Source: Chitinibacter sp046530675 (GTDB lineage Bacteria; Pseudomonadota; Gammaproteobacteria; Burkholderiales; Chitinibacteraceae). From it: a DNA stretch of 64,000 bases. The notes below the pieces were generated by a model, which saw nothing but the letters and a program-made list of their open reading frames with translations, was not told where the DNA came from and made no database searches. The position numbers were made by a program, and so were the translations under genes. The first letter of the stretch is position 1; every line of letters starts with the position of its first letter. The stretch spans positions 2,666,001-2,730,000 of the forward strand of contig NZ_CP172558.1 of assembly GCF_046530675.1 (NCBI RefSeq). The letters run 5' to 3'. This document shows, piece by piece, positions 52,997-61,820 of this stretch.

Positions 52997-55350
52997 ATCA
53001 GCCAAACGCCAATTCTGACCAACCACTTCTCAATATACCTATTGAGGGGATGAACTGTGCCGCCTGCGCCCAGCGGCTGGAAAAACTGCTCAACCGCGTC
53101 GACGACGTGCAAGCAAGCGTCAATTTTGCCAGTGAGCAAGCACAGATATCGGCGCAAGCCAGTCAACTGCAGACCATTGATCGCGTCGTTGCTCAGGCTG
53201 GATTTCATATTCCAACCGACAATTTTACTTTCCAGATTGACGGAATGAGTTGCGTCGCTTGCGCGGCTCGTATCGAAAAGCAGTTGAATCAATTGGCCGT
53301 TTTTAGCGCGACGGTTAATTTTGCAACCGAATCAGCGCAGATCACTGCGCCGAAAGGCTTATACCAGGCGAGTGATTTCCAAGCTGTCATTGAAAAAGCG
53401 GGCTATAGAGCCAGCCAATCTGCACAAAATACGCCTCAAAAAACGCGATTCAGCAGCAAGGCCTCGTTACCTTGGACCTTGCTGCTCGCGCTGCTGTGCA
53501 CCTTGCCGTTTTTTTATGCCATGTTGGCCATGCTATTTGGTCAGCACCATGTGCTAAACCCCATACTGCAATTTACCCTCGCATCCGTGGTTCAATTTGT
53601 CGCTGGTGCACGGTTTTATCGGGGTGCTTATCTAGCCTTGCGTGGTGGCGCCGCCAATATGGATGTCCTGGTTGCTCTAGGCACCAGTGCCGCGTGGGGA
53701 CTGAGTGTCTGGAGCCTGTTTGACGAGCAAAGTTCGCTCTATTTTGAAGCCAGTGCCAGCGTGATTACGCTGGTCTTGATTGGAAAATGGCTGGAAGCTC
53801 GGGCCAAACAGCAAACCGGATCGGCACTCACGGCACTGCTTTCCTTGCAACCACAAACGGCTCAGGTACAAAAAAACGGGCAATGGCTGGAATGCCCGAT
53901 TAGCCAGATCGCTCCAGGAGACCTGGTTCAGTTGCGCTATGGCGAATCCTGCCCGATTGATGGTCAAATCGTTCAGGGCGAAGTGGATATGGATGAAGCC
54001 ATGCTGACAGGAGAATCGGCCAGCATCCATAAAAAAACGGGCGATACGCTGTTTGCCGGAACGCGCAATCTATCCGGCAGCGCTCAGCTCAAGGCAACCG
54101 CAGTGGGCAGTCAGACCCAGCTTGCAGCCATTATCCGTCTCGTTTCTCAAGCTCAGGGTAGCAAAGCGCCAATCCAACAACTGGCTGACCGGGTTTCTGC
54201 ACTGTTTGTTCCGGCCATTCTGGCGATTGCCTTGCTGACACTGCTGGGCAATTATTTTGCGACACACGAATTGCAGATTGCGCTGATCAATGCCGTTACC
54301 GTGCTGGTCATCGCCTGCCCCTGTGCACTCGGATTGGCAACCCCCGCAGCGGTGATGGTCGGCGTCGGGCTTGGCGCACAGCACGGCATTTTGTTTCGTA
54401 ATGCGACAGCGCTCGAACTGGCCAGTGAAATAGATACGCTCATTGTTGATAAAACCGGGACGCTGACGCTGGGGCGCCCCCAACTGATTCGCACCGAGCT
54501 GCTCGATTCAAATCACTATGACAGCGAAGCACTTTTGCTTTGGGCCGCCAGTCTGGAAGTCGCTTCGCAACACCCTTTGGCTCATGCCTTTCAGAATGCG
54601 TGCACTGCCCCGCTGTTGATGGCCGAACAAATCAGTGTCGCAACCGGTTTTGGAATTAGCGGCTCAGTCGCCGGGCATATTTTGCAACTGGGGCGGCCTG
54701 ATTGGGTTTATCCACATGCCGATTTTGAAAATACCATTACCCGGTATCAGTCAGAGGGCTATACTGTCATTGCGCTAGCAGTTGATACCCACCCTGCTGC
54801 GCTATTTATTTTGCAGGATGAAATCCGAGCCAGCAGTTTTTCAGCAATTTCCGAACTGCAAAGCCACGGTGTTGAAGTCATCATGCTGACTGGCGATCAT
54901 CAACATAGCGCTGCACTGGTCGCCAATAAACTGGGAATCATGCAGTTTCAATCCCAATGCAGTCCGGATGATAAATATCAGACCTTATTGAAGCTTAAAC
55001 AATCCGGCAAACGGGTAGCAATGGCGGGTGACGGTATCAACGACGCCCCCGCACTGGCCGCTGCGGACGTCAGCTTTGCGATGAAAAGCGGTGCCAGCGT
55101 GGCGCTGGAAACAGCCGATATTACATTGATGAACAATGACATTGCCCATATCGGCACTGCGATTGCCTTATCCAAAGCAACCTTGCGCAAAATCCGGCAA
55201 AACCTGTTTTTTGCATTTATTTACAACGTTCTGGCGATTCCGCTGGCCGCTCTGGGTCTGCTCAGCCCGGTGATCGCCGGTGCGGCGATGGCCATGTCAT
55301 CGGTATCGGTCATCGTCAACGCGTTGCTGTTAAAGCGCACCAAATGGTAG
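52990..55350 (+). CDS. copA: Copper-exporting P-type ATPase
   Basis: An inner-membrane P1B-1 ATPase that exports Cu(I). The 786 residues include two N-terminal heavy-metal domains (GMNCAAC and GMSCVACAARIEK), about eight membrane helices, CPC in IACPCALGLATPAA, DKTGTLTLG, the HP in ASQHPLAHAF and AGDGINDAPALAAADVSFAM. ATG 52990 is the only start that suits the first domain; an upstream ATG at 52939 would add 17 residues overlapping the promoter. No Shine-Dalgarno is visible, and the predicted transcript would begin at this ATG. Confidence 0.92.
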   Translation: MGNQPNANSDQPLLNIPIEGMNCAACAQRLEKLLNRVDDVQASVNFASEQAQISAQASQLQTIDRVVAQAGFHIPTDNFTFQIDGMSCVACAARIEKQLNQLAVFSATVNFATESAQITAPKGLYQASDFQAVIEKAGYRASQSAQNTPQKTRFSSKASLPWTLLLALLCTLPFFYAMLAMLFGQHHVLNPILQFTLASVVQFVAGARFYRGAYLALRGGAANMDVLVALGTSAAWGLSVWSLFDEQSSLYFEASASVITLVLIGKWLEARAKQQTGSALTALLSLQPQTAQVQKNGQWLECPISQIAPGDLVQLRYGESCPIDGQIVQGEVDMDEAMLTGESASIHKKTGDTLFAGTRNLSGSAQLKATAVGSQTQLAAIIRLVSQAQGSKAPIQQLADRVSALFVPAILAIALLTLLGNYFATHELQIALINAVTVLVIACPCALGLATPAAVMVGVGLGAQHGILFRNATALELASEIDTLIVDKTGTLTLGRPQLIRTELLDSNHYDSEALLLWAASLEVASQHPLAHAFQNACTAPLLMAEQISVATGFGISGSVAGHILQLGRPDWVYPHADFENTITRYQSEGYTVIALAVDTHPAALFILQDEIRASSFSAISELQSHGVEVIMLTGDHQHSAALVANKLGIMQFQSQCSPDDKYQTLLKLKQSGKRVAMAGDGINDAPALAAADVSFAMKSGASVALETADITLMNNDIAHIGTAIALSKATLRKIRQNLFFAFIYNVLAIPLAALGLLSPVIAGAAMAMSSVSVIVNALLLKRTKW

Positions 55351-55358
55351 GACAGTCA

Positions 55359-55583
55359 ATGGAACACATTGAAATAGAAATCGAAGGCATGAGTTGCGGT
55401 GGCTGCACAGCCAGTGTAACGCGTGTTTTGGAAGCGGTTGCGGGGGTGCAAAGTGCCACCGTCACCTTAAACCCCGGCAAGGCACGCATTGTGTACGACG
55501 CCACGCAAACCAGCCGCGCAGAGCTGGAAACCCACATCGAGGAAGCTGGATATGACATCAAACGCCAAGCAGGAACGCCCTAA
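55359..55583 (+). CDS. copZ: CopZ-like copper chaperone
   Basis: A 74-residue soluble heavy-metal-associated protein: IEIEGMSCGGCTASVTRVLEAVAGVQSATVTLNPGKARI with the metal site GMSCGGC. It carries Cu(I) to CopA or to the repressor. ATG 55359 with AGGA upstream is preferred over ATG 55344, which overlaps the copA stop. Confidence 0.9.
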   Translation: MEHIEIEIEGMSCGGCTASVTRVLEAVAGVQSATVTLNPGKARIVYDATQTSRAELETHIEEAGYDIKRQAGTP

Positions 55584-55836
55584 CAAAGACCAACTGATCA
55601 AACGTCTGAACCGTATCGTCGGACAGGTTTCAGGCATTACCCGCATGATCGAAGAAGACCGCACCAGCAGCGAAGTTTTGAATCAAGTTGCTGCTGCACG
55701 CTCGGCGCTCGACGCGCTGGGTCTGATCCTGCTGGAACAGCAAACTCAGGACTGCATTGCCGACGCGATGAAATCAGGCAAACCTGATGCTGCGGTTGAG
55801 CAATTGCTACAAGTGATCAAGAAAGTACGCGGCTAA
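55552..55836 (+). CDS. CsoR/RcnR/FrmR-family repressor
   Basis: A 94-residue all-helical repressor: NKDQLIKRLNRIVGQVSGITRMIEEDRTSSEVLNQVAAARSALDALGLILLEQQTQDC is the family pattern. The three Cu(I)-binding positions of classical CsoR (C36, H61, C65 of the M. tuberculosis protein) correspond here to Ser, Gln and Cys. Thus two of three ligands are missing. Position in the copA-copZ operon still implies copper control. ATG 55552 overlaps copZ by 32 bases. Confidence 0.85.
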   Translation: MTSNAKQERPNKDQLIKRLNRIVGQVSGITRMIEEDRTSSEVLNQVAAARSALDALGLILLEQQTQDCIADAMKSGKPDAAVEQLLQVIKKVRG

Positions 55837-55986
55837 GCTGCACGAACTGTGGGGGTTAATAGAGCAGGTCTCGGCTAAGCCGAGCCCTGGAAACCTGAAT
55901 GCAAGCCTTGCAGCCTCATGTTTTATACCCACTCCCCCCGCCCTCTCCTTGAGAGGGCGCCTCGCATTTGCGAGAATGCTGGACAC

Positions 55987-56016
55987 AAAAAACCACGCTG
56001 TGTAGCGTGGTTTTTT
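55987..56016. terminator. Bidirectional rho-independent terminator copA operon / bioB
   Basis: AAAAAACCACGCT (55987-55999), loop GTGT, AGCGTGGTTTTTT (56004-56016). It lies between the csoR-like gene and convergent bioB. Confidence 0.85.
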
Positions 56017-56083
56017 ATTGCACCTGGTATATGCCCCAAGCCTAGAAAGGAATTAAGCCAGAGAGCTATACCCCACTTGGATA

Positions 56084-57091
56084 TCACAAAGGCTGCAGAT
56101 TCAGTTTTTTGAATAGCGCTTTGTCGCCTTCCACTTCCGGGTTGCCCGTTGTCAGCAATTTATCACCGTAGAATATCGAATTTGCACCAGCGAGGAAACA
56201 CAAAGCCTGCATCGCCTCGGGCATTTGCTGACGGCCTGCCGACAGCCGCACGAATGATTTGGGCATCGTGATTCGTGCGACGGCAATCGTGCGCACAAAC
56301 TCGGTCCAGTCGACTTTTTCCGAGCCATCGAGCGGCGTGCCATCGATTTGCACCAGATTATTGATCGGCACCGAATCGGGTTGCGGATCGAGATTGGCCA
56401 GCTGACCAATCAGGCCAACACGATCAAGCCGCGTTTCGCCTAGACCGACAATCCCGCCGCTGCACACATTCAGCCCGGCTTTACGCGCCTTACCCAGCGT
56501 ATCAAGACGATCAGCGTAGCTATGCGTGCTGACGATGTCGCTGTATTTTTCTTCGGAAGTATCGAGATTGTGGTTGTAATAATCGAGACCCGCATCGCGC
56601 AATTGCTCGGCCTGCCCGTCTTTGAGCATGCCAAAAGTCGCACAGGTTTCCAGCCCCAGCGCTTTAACGCCAGCGATCATTTTTTTGACTTCTTCCAGAT
56701 CACGATTTTTCGGGCCGCGCCACGCTGCGCCCATGCAGAAACGCGACGAACCATTCTCTTTGGCAATTGCGGCGGCGGCGATCACCTCATCGGCGTCCAT
56801 CAGTTTTTGCGCTTCCAGCCCGGTGTCATAGCGTTTCGATTGCGAGCAATAGCCGCAATCTTCCGAGCAACCGCCGGTTTTTACCGACAGCAGCGTTGAT
56901 AATTGCACTTTATTGGGGTCGAAATTTTCGCGATGAACCACTTGCGCCTGAAACAGCAAATCATTGAGCGGTAAATCAAAAAGCGCTTCAATTGCTTCGC
57001 GTGACCACAGGTCTTGCTCGGGATGCGGCGTATGGCGTTTGAATTCGATCGTTTGAATGGGTTGCGATCCGGTGCAGGTGGCTTGACTCAT
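56084..57091 (-). CDS. bioB: Biotin synthase
   Basis: A radical SAM enzyme that inserts sulfur into dethiobiotin. The 335-residue protein has the SAM cluster CxxxCxxC as SEDCGYCSQSKRYDTG, preceded by LLSVKTGGC, and family blocks GSSRFCMGAAWRGP, TCATFGMLKDGQAEQL, YYNHNLDTSEEKY, CSGGIVGLGE and QIDGTPL. ATG at 57091. Other bio genes are not in the window. Its start codon overlaps by 2 bases the divergent comF alternative start. Confidence 0.95.
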   Translation of the reverse strand: MSQATCTGSQPIQTIEFKRHTPHPEQDLWSREAIEALFDLPLNDLLFQAQVVHRENFDPNKVQLSTLLSVKTGGCSEDCGYCSQSKRYDTGLEAQKLMDADEVIAAAAIAKENGSSRFCMGAAWRGPKNRDLEEVKKMIAGVKALGLETCATFGMLKDGQAEQLRDAGLDYYNHNLDTSEEKYSDIVSTHSYADRLDTLGKARKAGLNVCSGGIVGLGETRLDRVGLIGQLANLDPQPDSVPINNLVQIDGTPLDGSEKVDWTEFVRTIAVARITMPKSFVRLSAGRQQMPEAMQALCFLAGANSIFYGDKLLTTGNPEVEGDKALFKKLNLQPL

Positions 57092-57149
57092 GCGGCAGAT
57101 TATCCTGATAAATTCTATTCTGGAGGGATTGTCCGAGCGGGAGGATGAC

Positions 57150-57857
57150 TTGTCAAATTTATTCAGCCGTTTTTTAAACAACTTGATTCCGGTGCAATGT
57201 CTGCTTTGCGCTCGCCTGATTGCAGATCGTCATTCACGTCATCTCTGTGCGGCGTGTCTTGCCCAGCTCAGCGACTGGCCAGCGCAAGACAGCTGTCCGC
57301 AATGCGCACGCCCCGGAACGCGGGGATTACGCTGCGGTTCATGCCAGAGAAAACCACCCGCTTACGATCAAAGCCATGCACGGTTCTTATATGTCGAGCC
57401 GGTCAAATCATTGATTCATGCAGCCAAATTTGCCCAGCAATGGCATATTTTTCCGACGCTGACCCAGTTGCTGCTAACCCAGATCGATCAAATTGACGCC
57501 GATCTGATCGTCCCTTTGCCCTTGCACAACAAGCGTCTGCAAGAGCGCGGCTTTAATCAGGCGCTGGAAATCGCGCGCCCTGTCAGCCAGCAATGGGGAA
57601 TTCCACTGCGAACCGATCTACTCTACCGGGTTAGCGATACCGAACATCAAGCAAGACTGAGCGCCAATGCCCGCTGGAAAAATCTGCGCGGCGCATTCGA
57701 TTGTCAGGAAAACTGTAGCGGCAAAACGATTATCGTCGTCGATGATGTAATGACCAGTGGCGCCAGCCTGCAAGCTGCGGCCAAAGCCTTGAAACAAGCC
57801 GGTGCGCGGCATGTCATCAATCTGCTGATTGCGCGCACGCCACCGCACAATGGCTGA
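57150..57857 (+). CDS. ComF-family amidophosphoribosyltransferase-like protein
   Basis: A 235-residue protein with an N-terminal zinc-finger-like cysteine cluster (CLLC, CAAC, CPQC, CGSC) and a C-terminal phosphoribosyltransferase domain with IIVVDDVMTSGAS. ComF is tied to DNA uptake and recombination in competent bacteria (also called GntX/YhgH). TTG 57150 has GGGAGG 5 bases upstream and yields MSNLFSRFLNNLIPVQCLLC, a typical ComF start. An ATG at 57090 adds 20 poorly conserved residues and would overlap the bioB start. Confidence 0.85.
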   Translation: MSNLFSRFLNNLIPVQCLLCARLIADRHSRHLCAACLAQLSDWPAQDSCPQCARPGTRGLRCGSCQRKPPAYDQSHARFLYVEPVKSLIHAAKFAQQWHIFPTLTQLLLTQIDQIDADLIVPLPLHNKRLQERGFNQALEIARPVSQQWGIPLRTDLLYRVSDTEHQARLSANARWKNLRGAFDCQENCSGKTIIVVDDVMTSGASLQAAAKALKQAGARHVINLLIARTPPHNG

Positions 57858-57926
57858 ATCAATACCACCAAGGTGTATATGTCTACACACATTTTACAGC
57901 AAGCAATTCAGAGCAATACCCATCAT

Positions 57927-60900
57927 CTAGTCAAAATCAATCGTATATTTCACATCAAGCGCACTGTCATCGACACCAACACGGGAAACCACCGACCAGT
58001 TACGCGAGAGCTGCAGCGTAAAGCTCACTGCATCACTCAGGCCGTTGAAACTTTTTTCCAGTGCCACGCGCAGGTTTTTGCTCAGTCTTTTACTCACCGT
58101 CACGACCTGCGTTTTACTGCCGTCACTTTCATCTCTGGATTTGTAACCGACCTCATCAATCCCCAGATTACCCAGAATTTCATCGCTCAGGCTCTGGCCG
58201 CCGCCACTGCCGGCCATTGCATTAAGTAATTGCAACACCAGCGCGCCATCCGATTTTTCCATGCTGTCACTGCCATGACCAAACAGCAGCCAGGAAATTT
58301 TCTCGGCATCGGGTACATTCGGCTCTGAATACAGCGTCAGCTTGGGCGAATAAGCAGTTCCTTGCACTTTGACACCAGCCTCAACGGCCTGACCTCGCCG
58401 GATCGCCAGAATATCGAGCGATGGATTATCGATTGCCCCCTGAAATGACAAAATGCCACGCTCGATTTCCAGTTTCTGCCCATACGCCTTGTATTCACCC
58501 TCGATGGCATTGATGGCGCCAGTGGCAGTCAGTGCCTGATTCGGCATGGCTTTGAGCCGCAACCTGCCTTCCAGATGCGTATCAAGGCCATAGCCGCGGA
58601 AAACGAAGTTTTTGCCCAGATCAAAATCCAGTTGCATCTGCAGCTTCAGCGGTGGGGCTTCAGATGCTGGTTTTTCACGTCCGACAACGCGAACATCGGC
58701 AGACAGCAGGGGAACGTCGGAAGACTGAAACTGAATGTCGCCTTCGTCGGCTTTAAAATCGCCAATGACTTCGGCGAGATTATCCTTGACGTTGACGCGC
58801 CCCTGCCCGCTCAGAACCAGCAACATGTCCGGTTTGCTAATCGCAGCAAAGCGCTTGGCGTTCAATTGCAAATAACCATTGGCCATCCGGTTATTCAGGC
58901 TGATTTCACCCGAACCGGTCAACTCACCCTTGCCGGCACCACGGGCGCGGAAGGTTTTTAAGCTAATCTTTTGCTGATCCAGCGCCAGCTCAAGTGCCCC
59001 TTCCTGCAATTTGACCCCCATATTCGCATCGCTATAAGCCAGACCGTCAATCCGAGCAAAACCGGCCAGCTGCGGCTGATTCACGGTGCCGGAGCGGCGA
59101 ATATCAAGATCGAGTTTGCCCGCCAGTTTCACATTCGATCCCAGCAACGGTGAAAAGACCGCCAACTTGGGCAAGCTGCCTTTCAAAGCCAGATTGAGCG
59201 GAGCGTGATCGGCCATCGTGCCATCGATCAGCAGCGTATCGCCCATCATGCTCAAAGACCCCAACTGAGCGCTGGCCAGCTCGGATTGCCAGGCGATTTT
59301 ATTCATCACAATCTGGCCGGACAGCGTCAGTTTCTGCAAAGCCAGCGCCAGCGCGGTTTTTGAGCCTTCCTTGATCTGCACATCGCCAGCCAGACGATGC
59401 AGATTGAACTCGCCATTGAGCACGGCGGTTTGTTTGAGATTCCAGTCGCCGGCCAGTTGCAAGTCACCTGTCGGGTTATCGACTTTGAACAAAGTCAGCC
59501 ATGGCGCAAGTGACAGCTTTTCAATCCGGCCTTGTGAGTCAAAACTGCCGGGTTGCCAGTGTGTTTTCTGCAGCTGGATCAGGCTGGGCGCAGCATCGCT
59601 GCCGAGCTGAAGCTGGCTGGCAGCCAGATCAAAGCTGTTGGCCGACACAGTGAGATTGGGTGAATTGCCGAGTTTGAATGGCAATCCGGCCTGACCTGCC
59701 AGCGACAGAATCTGCCCCTGCCAGCGTTGCTGCGCCGACAAACCACCGCGGGCGCGTAGCTCAAGCGACAGTGGCCATTGTTGCCATTTACCACTCGTTT
59801 TAGCCGACAGCTCGTGTTGTTGCATGGTTCCGCTGATCGTCAGATTGGCATGATCGAGCTGACTTTGCTCCAGCTGCAGTTTTTCCAGCCGTGCATCCAG
59901 ATTCAACGCGCCTTTGGGGTCAAGCGCCAAACTGATGTTCCCCTGTTGCGCTTTCAGGCCAAATGGCGTCGTCAGTTGGGCAAGATCAAGCTGGCCACTA
60001 ACTTTCGGCTGCATCAGCTCGCCCGACAGCGTTACCTCGCCGTCAAGCCGCCCCTGAAATCCAGCGCCCAGTTGCGCCAGATTGCTCATTTGTACACCGA
60101 CTTGCAACTGATCATTTGCCAGCCCCAATGCCCCCTTGGCGCTCAGCCGGTTGCTGCCCAGTGTCAGCCACAGATCGCTCTGGCTCAGGCGATTTGCTTC
60201 AAGCTTGACCCGGCCACTGCCAGCCAGCACTTGCTGGTTAAACTGGCTACGGCTGATGTCATATTGCAAATCAACGAGGGGTACGGGCTGCAAAGCCCCT
60301 TTTAAATTGGCTTTGGCTGAAATACTACCAGCAGGTATTGCAGCAAACTCGGCTGGATTGAAGTTTTGCAATTCAAGTTCAAGCGCGAAATCGTTTTTAT
60401 CGAGCAGATTGAATTCGCCTTTGGCGTCAATCTGCATTTTGCCCCGGCTCAGTTGCGCCTGGCGAATCGCCAGACGGCGTTCTTTGGCAGGATTGATCCA
60501 GCCAATATCGAGCGCCAGTTTTGCTTTGCGCTGCAAATCGTTAATTTCACCTTTTATGCCCGGCGCCAGCCACGGGCCTGCCAGTGCCAGTTCGCCACTC
60601 ATATCGCCTTGCGTTTGCAGCGAATACAGTTGCTGCGGATTGATATGTTGCGCCTTGATTTGCAAATCCAGCTGCCCTTGCGTAATCCGCCCCTGAGCGT
60701 CAATCCGGCCAAAGGATTGCGCGTCGGCTGGCAGGTCAAGCTGCAGGCGCGAAATATCAAGCTGCTGATCGCGCAGGGCAAATTCGGCCAGAATCGCGTG
60801 CAATGGCAGTTTGTGCTGATCAAATGGCCCGGCGGATTGATTGGTCAGGGTCAACTGCCCGTTGACGCCGTTTTTGACCGGAATGAATTTGGCTGAAATG

Positions 60901-61820
60901 TCCAGCATTGCCTGCGGCGCAGCCGAATGCCACAAGGCCGGATTCAGGCCTTTGATTGCCAATTCGCCGTGCTGCACCATCTGATAGGCGTACGGGGCAA
61001 ACACATCGGCCTGCAGATCGACATGGCCGTTGAGTCGTTCGTTTGTAATTTGGGTGGCAATCTGCAATTGGCGCAAAGGGCCTTCAACCTTGCCAAAAGC
61101 CCGCACCGCCTGAGCTTCGAGCTGGCCGGAAAAAACAAACGAGCCGGCACTTTGAAATGGCGCTTTGCCGGTGATATTCAGTGCAGCTGACAGACTGCCT
61201 TGCGGCAGGCGCAACTGCTGCAGATTGAGTCGGTGAAAGCGACCATTGCTGGAAATGCTGCCGGCAATGTCGCTCAGTATCGCGCCGTTGATTGTCAGTC
61301 GCGCAATCGTCAGCTGATCCAGATGAATCCCGAACGGTAGCGACAAACTGGTCGGCGGCGGGCTCGGTGGCTGATCAATGGCGGCCGGAATCGTTTGAAT
61401 AGCCAGCTCGCCCATAGATACCCTGGATAGGTTTACATCTCTAAGCAATATTAAATATGGCTCCCACTCCAATACCCCTCGATCAAGCGCGATGCTAACT
61501 GACTCGGTTTTAATCTTGAGTTGATTGATGGTCAATTCGGACCAGAAAGAGCCCTCGATGGAGTGCACCGTCGCAACGCCACTGTGATTGATCGCATCGA
61601 CCAGCCAATAGCGACCATCGCTCGAATTAAACCAGCTGAGCAAAGCAAAAATCGCCGTTGCAATGACGCTGAAAGTAATCAGCGTGCTCCAGAATACCGC
61701 GCGCAGCAGGCGACGAACAAAGCCATAACGTGGCTTGGACAGCGCTGGCTGTGCTGCCTGCGCGGGATCTGCCTGCGATGAATCCGCTTGGGGGGTATCC
61801 GTTGAGTGAATTGGTGCCAT
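57927..61820 (-). CDS. tamB: Translocation and assembly module subunit TamB
   Basis: A very large (1297-residue) inner-membrane-anchored protein that bridges the periplasm and works with TamA in outer-membrane protein assembly and lipid transport. One N-terminal helix (LITFSVIATAIFALLSWF) is followed by a long beta-rich repeat structure of AsmA/DUF490 type. The C-terminal TamB domain includes LKAMPNQALTATGAINAIEGEYKAYGQKLEI. The ATG at 61820 overlaps the tamA stop in TGATG, which indicates translational coupling. Confidence 0.92.
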   Translation of the reverse strand: MAPIHSTDTPQADSSQADPAQAAQPALSKPRYGFVRRLLRAVFWSTLITFSVIATAIFALLSWFNSSDGRYWLVDAINHSGVATVHSIEGSFWSELTINQLKIKTESVSIALDRGVLEWEPYLILLRDVNLSRVSMGELAIQTIPAAIDQPPSPPPTSLSLPFGIHLDQLTIARLTINGAILSDIAGSISSNGRFHRLNLQQLRLPQGSLSAALNITGKAPFQSAGSFVFSGQLEAQAVRAFGKVEGPLRQLQIATQITNERLNGHVDLQADVFAPYAYQMVQHGELAIKGLNPALWHSAAPQAMLDISAKFIPVKNGVNGQLTLTNQSAGPFDQHKLPLHAILAEFALRDQQLDISRLQLDLPADAQSFGRIDAQGRITQGQLDLQIKAQHINPQQLYSLQTQGDMSGELALAGPWLAPGIKGEINDLQRKAKLALDIGWINPAKERRLAIRQAQLSRGKMQIDAKGEFNLLDKNDFALELELQNFNPAEFAAIPAGSISAKANLKGALQPVPLVDLQYDISRSQFNQQVLAGSGRVKLEANRLSQSDLWLTLGSNRLSAKGALGLANDQLQVGVQMSNLAQLGAGFQGRLDGEVTLSGELMQPKVSGQLDLAQLTTPFGLKAQQGNISLALDPKGALNLDARLEKLQLEQSQLDHANLTISGTMQQHELSAKTSGKWQQWPLSLELRARGGLSAQQRWQGQILSLAGQAGLPFKLGNSPNLTVSANSFDLAASQLQLGSDAAPSLIQLQKTHWQPGSFDSQGRIEKLSLAPWLTLFKVDNPTGDLQLAGDWNLKQTAVLNGEFNLHRLAGDVQIKEGSKTALALALQKLTLSGQIVMNKIAWQSELASAQLGSLSMMGDTLLIDGTMADHAPLNLALKGSLPKLAVFSPLLGSNVKLAGKLDLDIRRSGTVNQPQLAGFARIDGLAYSDANMGVKLQEGALELALDQQKISLKTFRARGAGKGELTGSGEISLNNRMANGYLQLNAKRFAAISKPDMLLVLSGQGRVNVKDNLAEVIGDFKADEGDIQFQSSDVPLLSADVRVVGREKPASEAPPLKLQMQLDFDLGKNFVFRGYGLDTHLEGRLRLKAMPNQALTATGAINAIEGEYKAYGQKLEIERGILSFQGAIDNPSLDILAIRRGQAVEAGVKVQGTAYSPKLTLYSEPNVPDAEKISWLLFGHGSDSMEKSDGALVLQLLNAMAGSGGGQSLSDEILGNLGIDEVGYKSRDESDGSKTQVVTVSKRLSKNLRVALEKSFNGLSDAVSFTLQLSRNWSVVSRVGVDDSALDVKYTIDFD

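Noticed and set aside
52714..53292. 192-residue minus-strand ORF upstream of and inside copA
   Set aside because: About half of it is antisense to the two heavy-metal domains of copA, and its residues show no family pattern.
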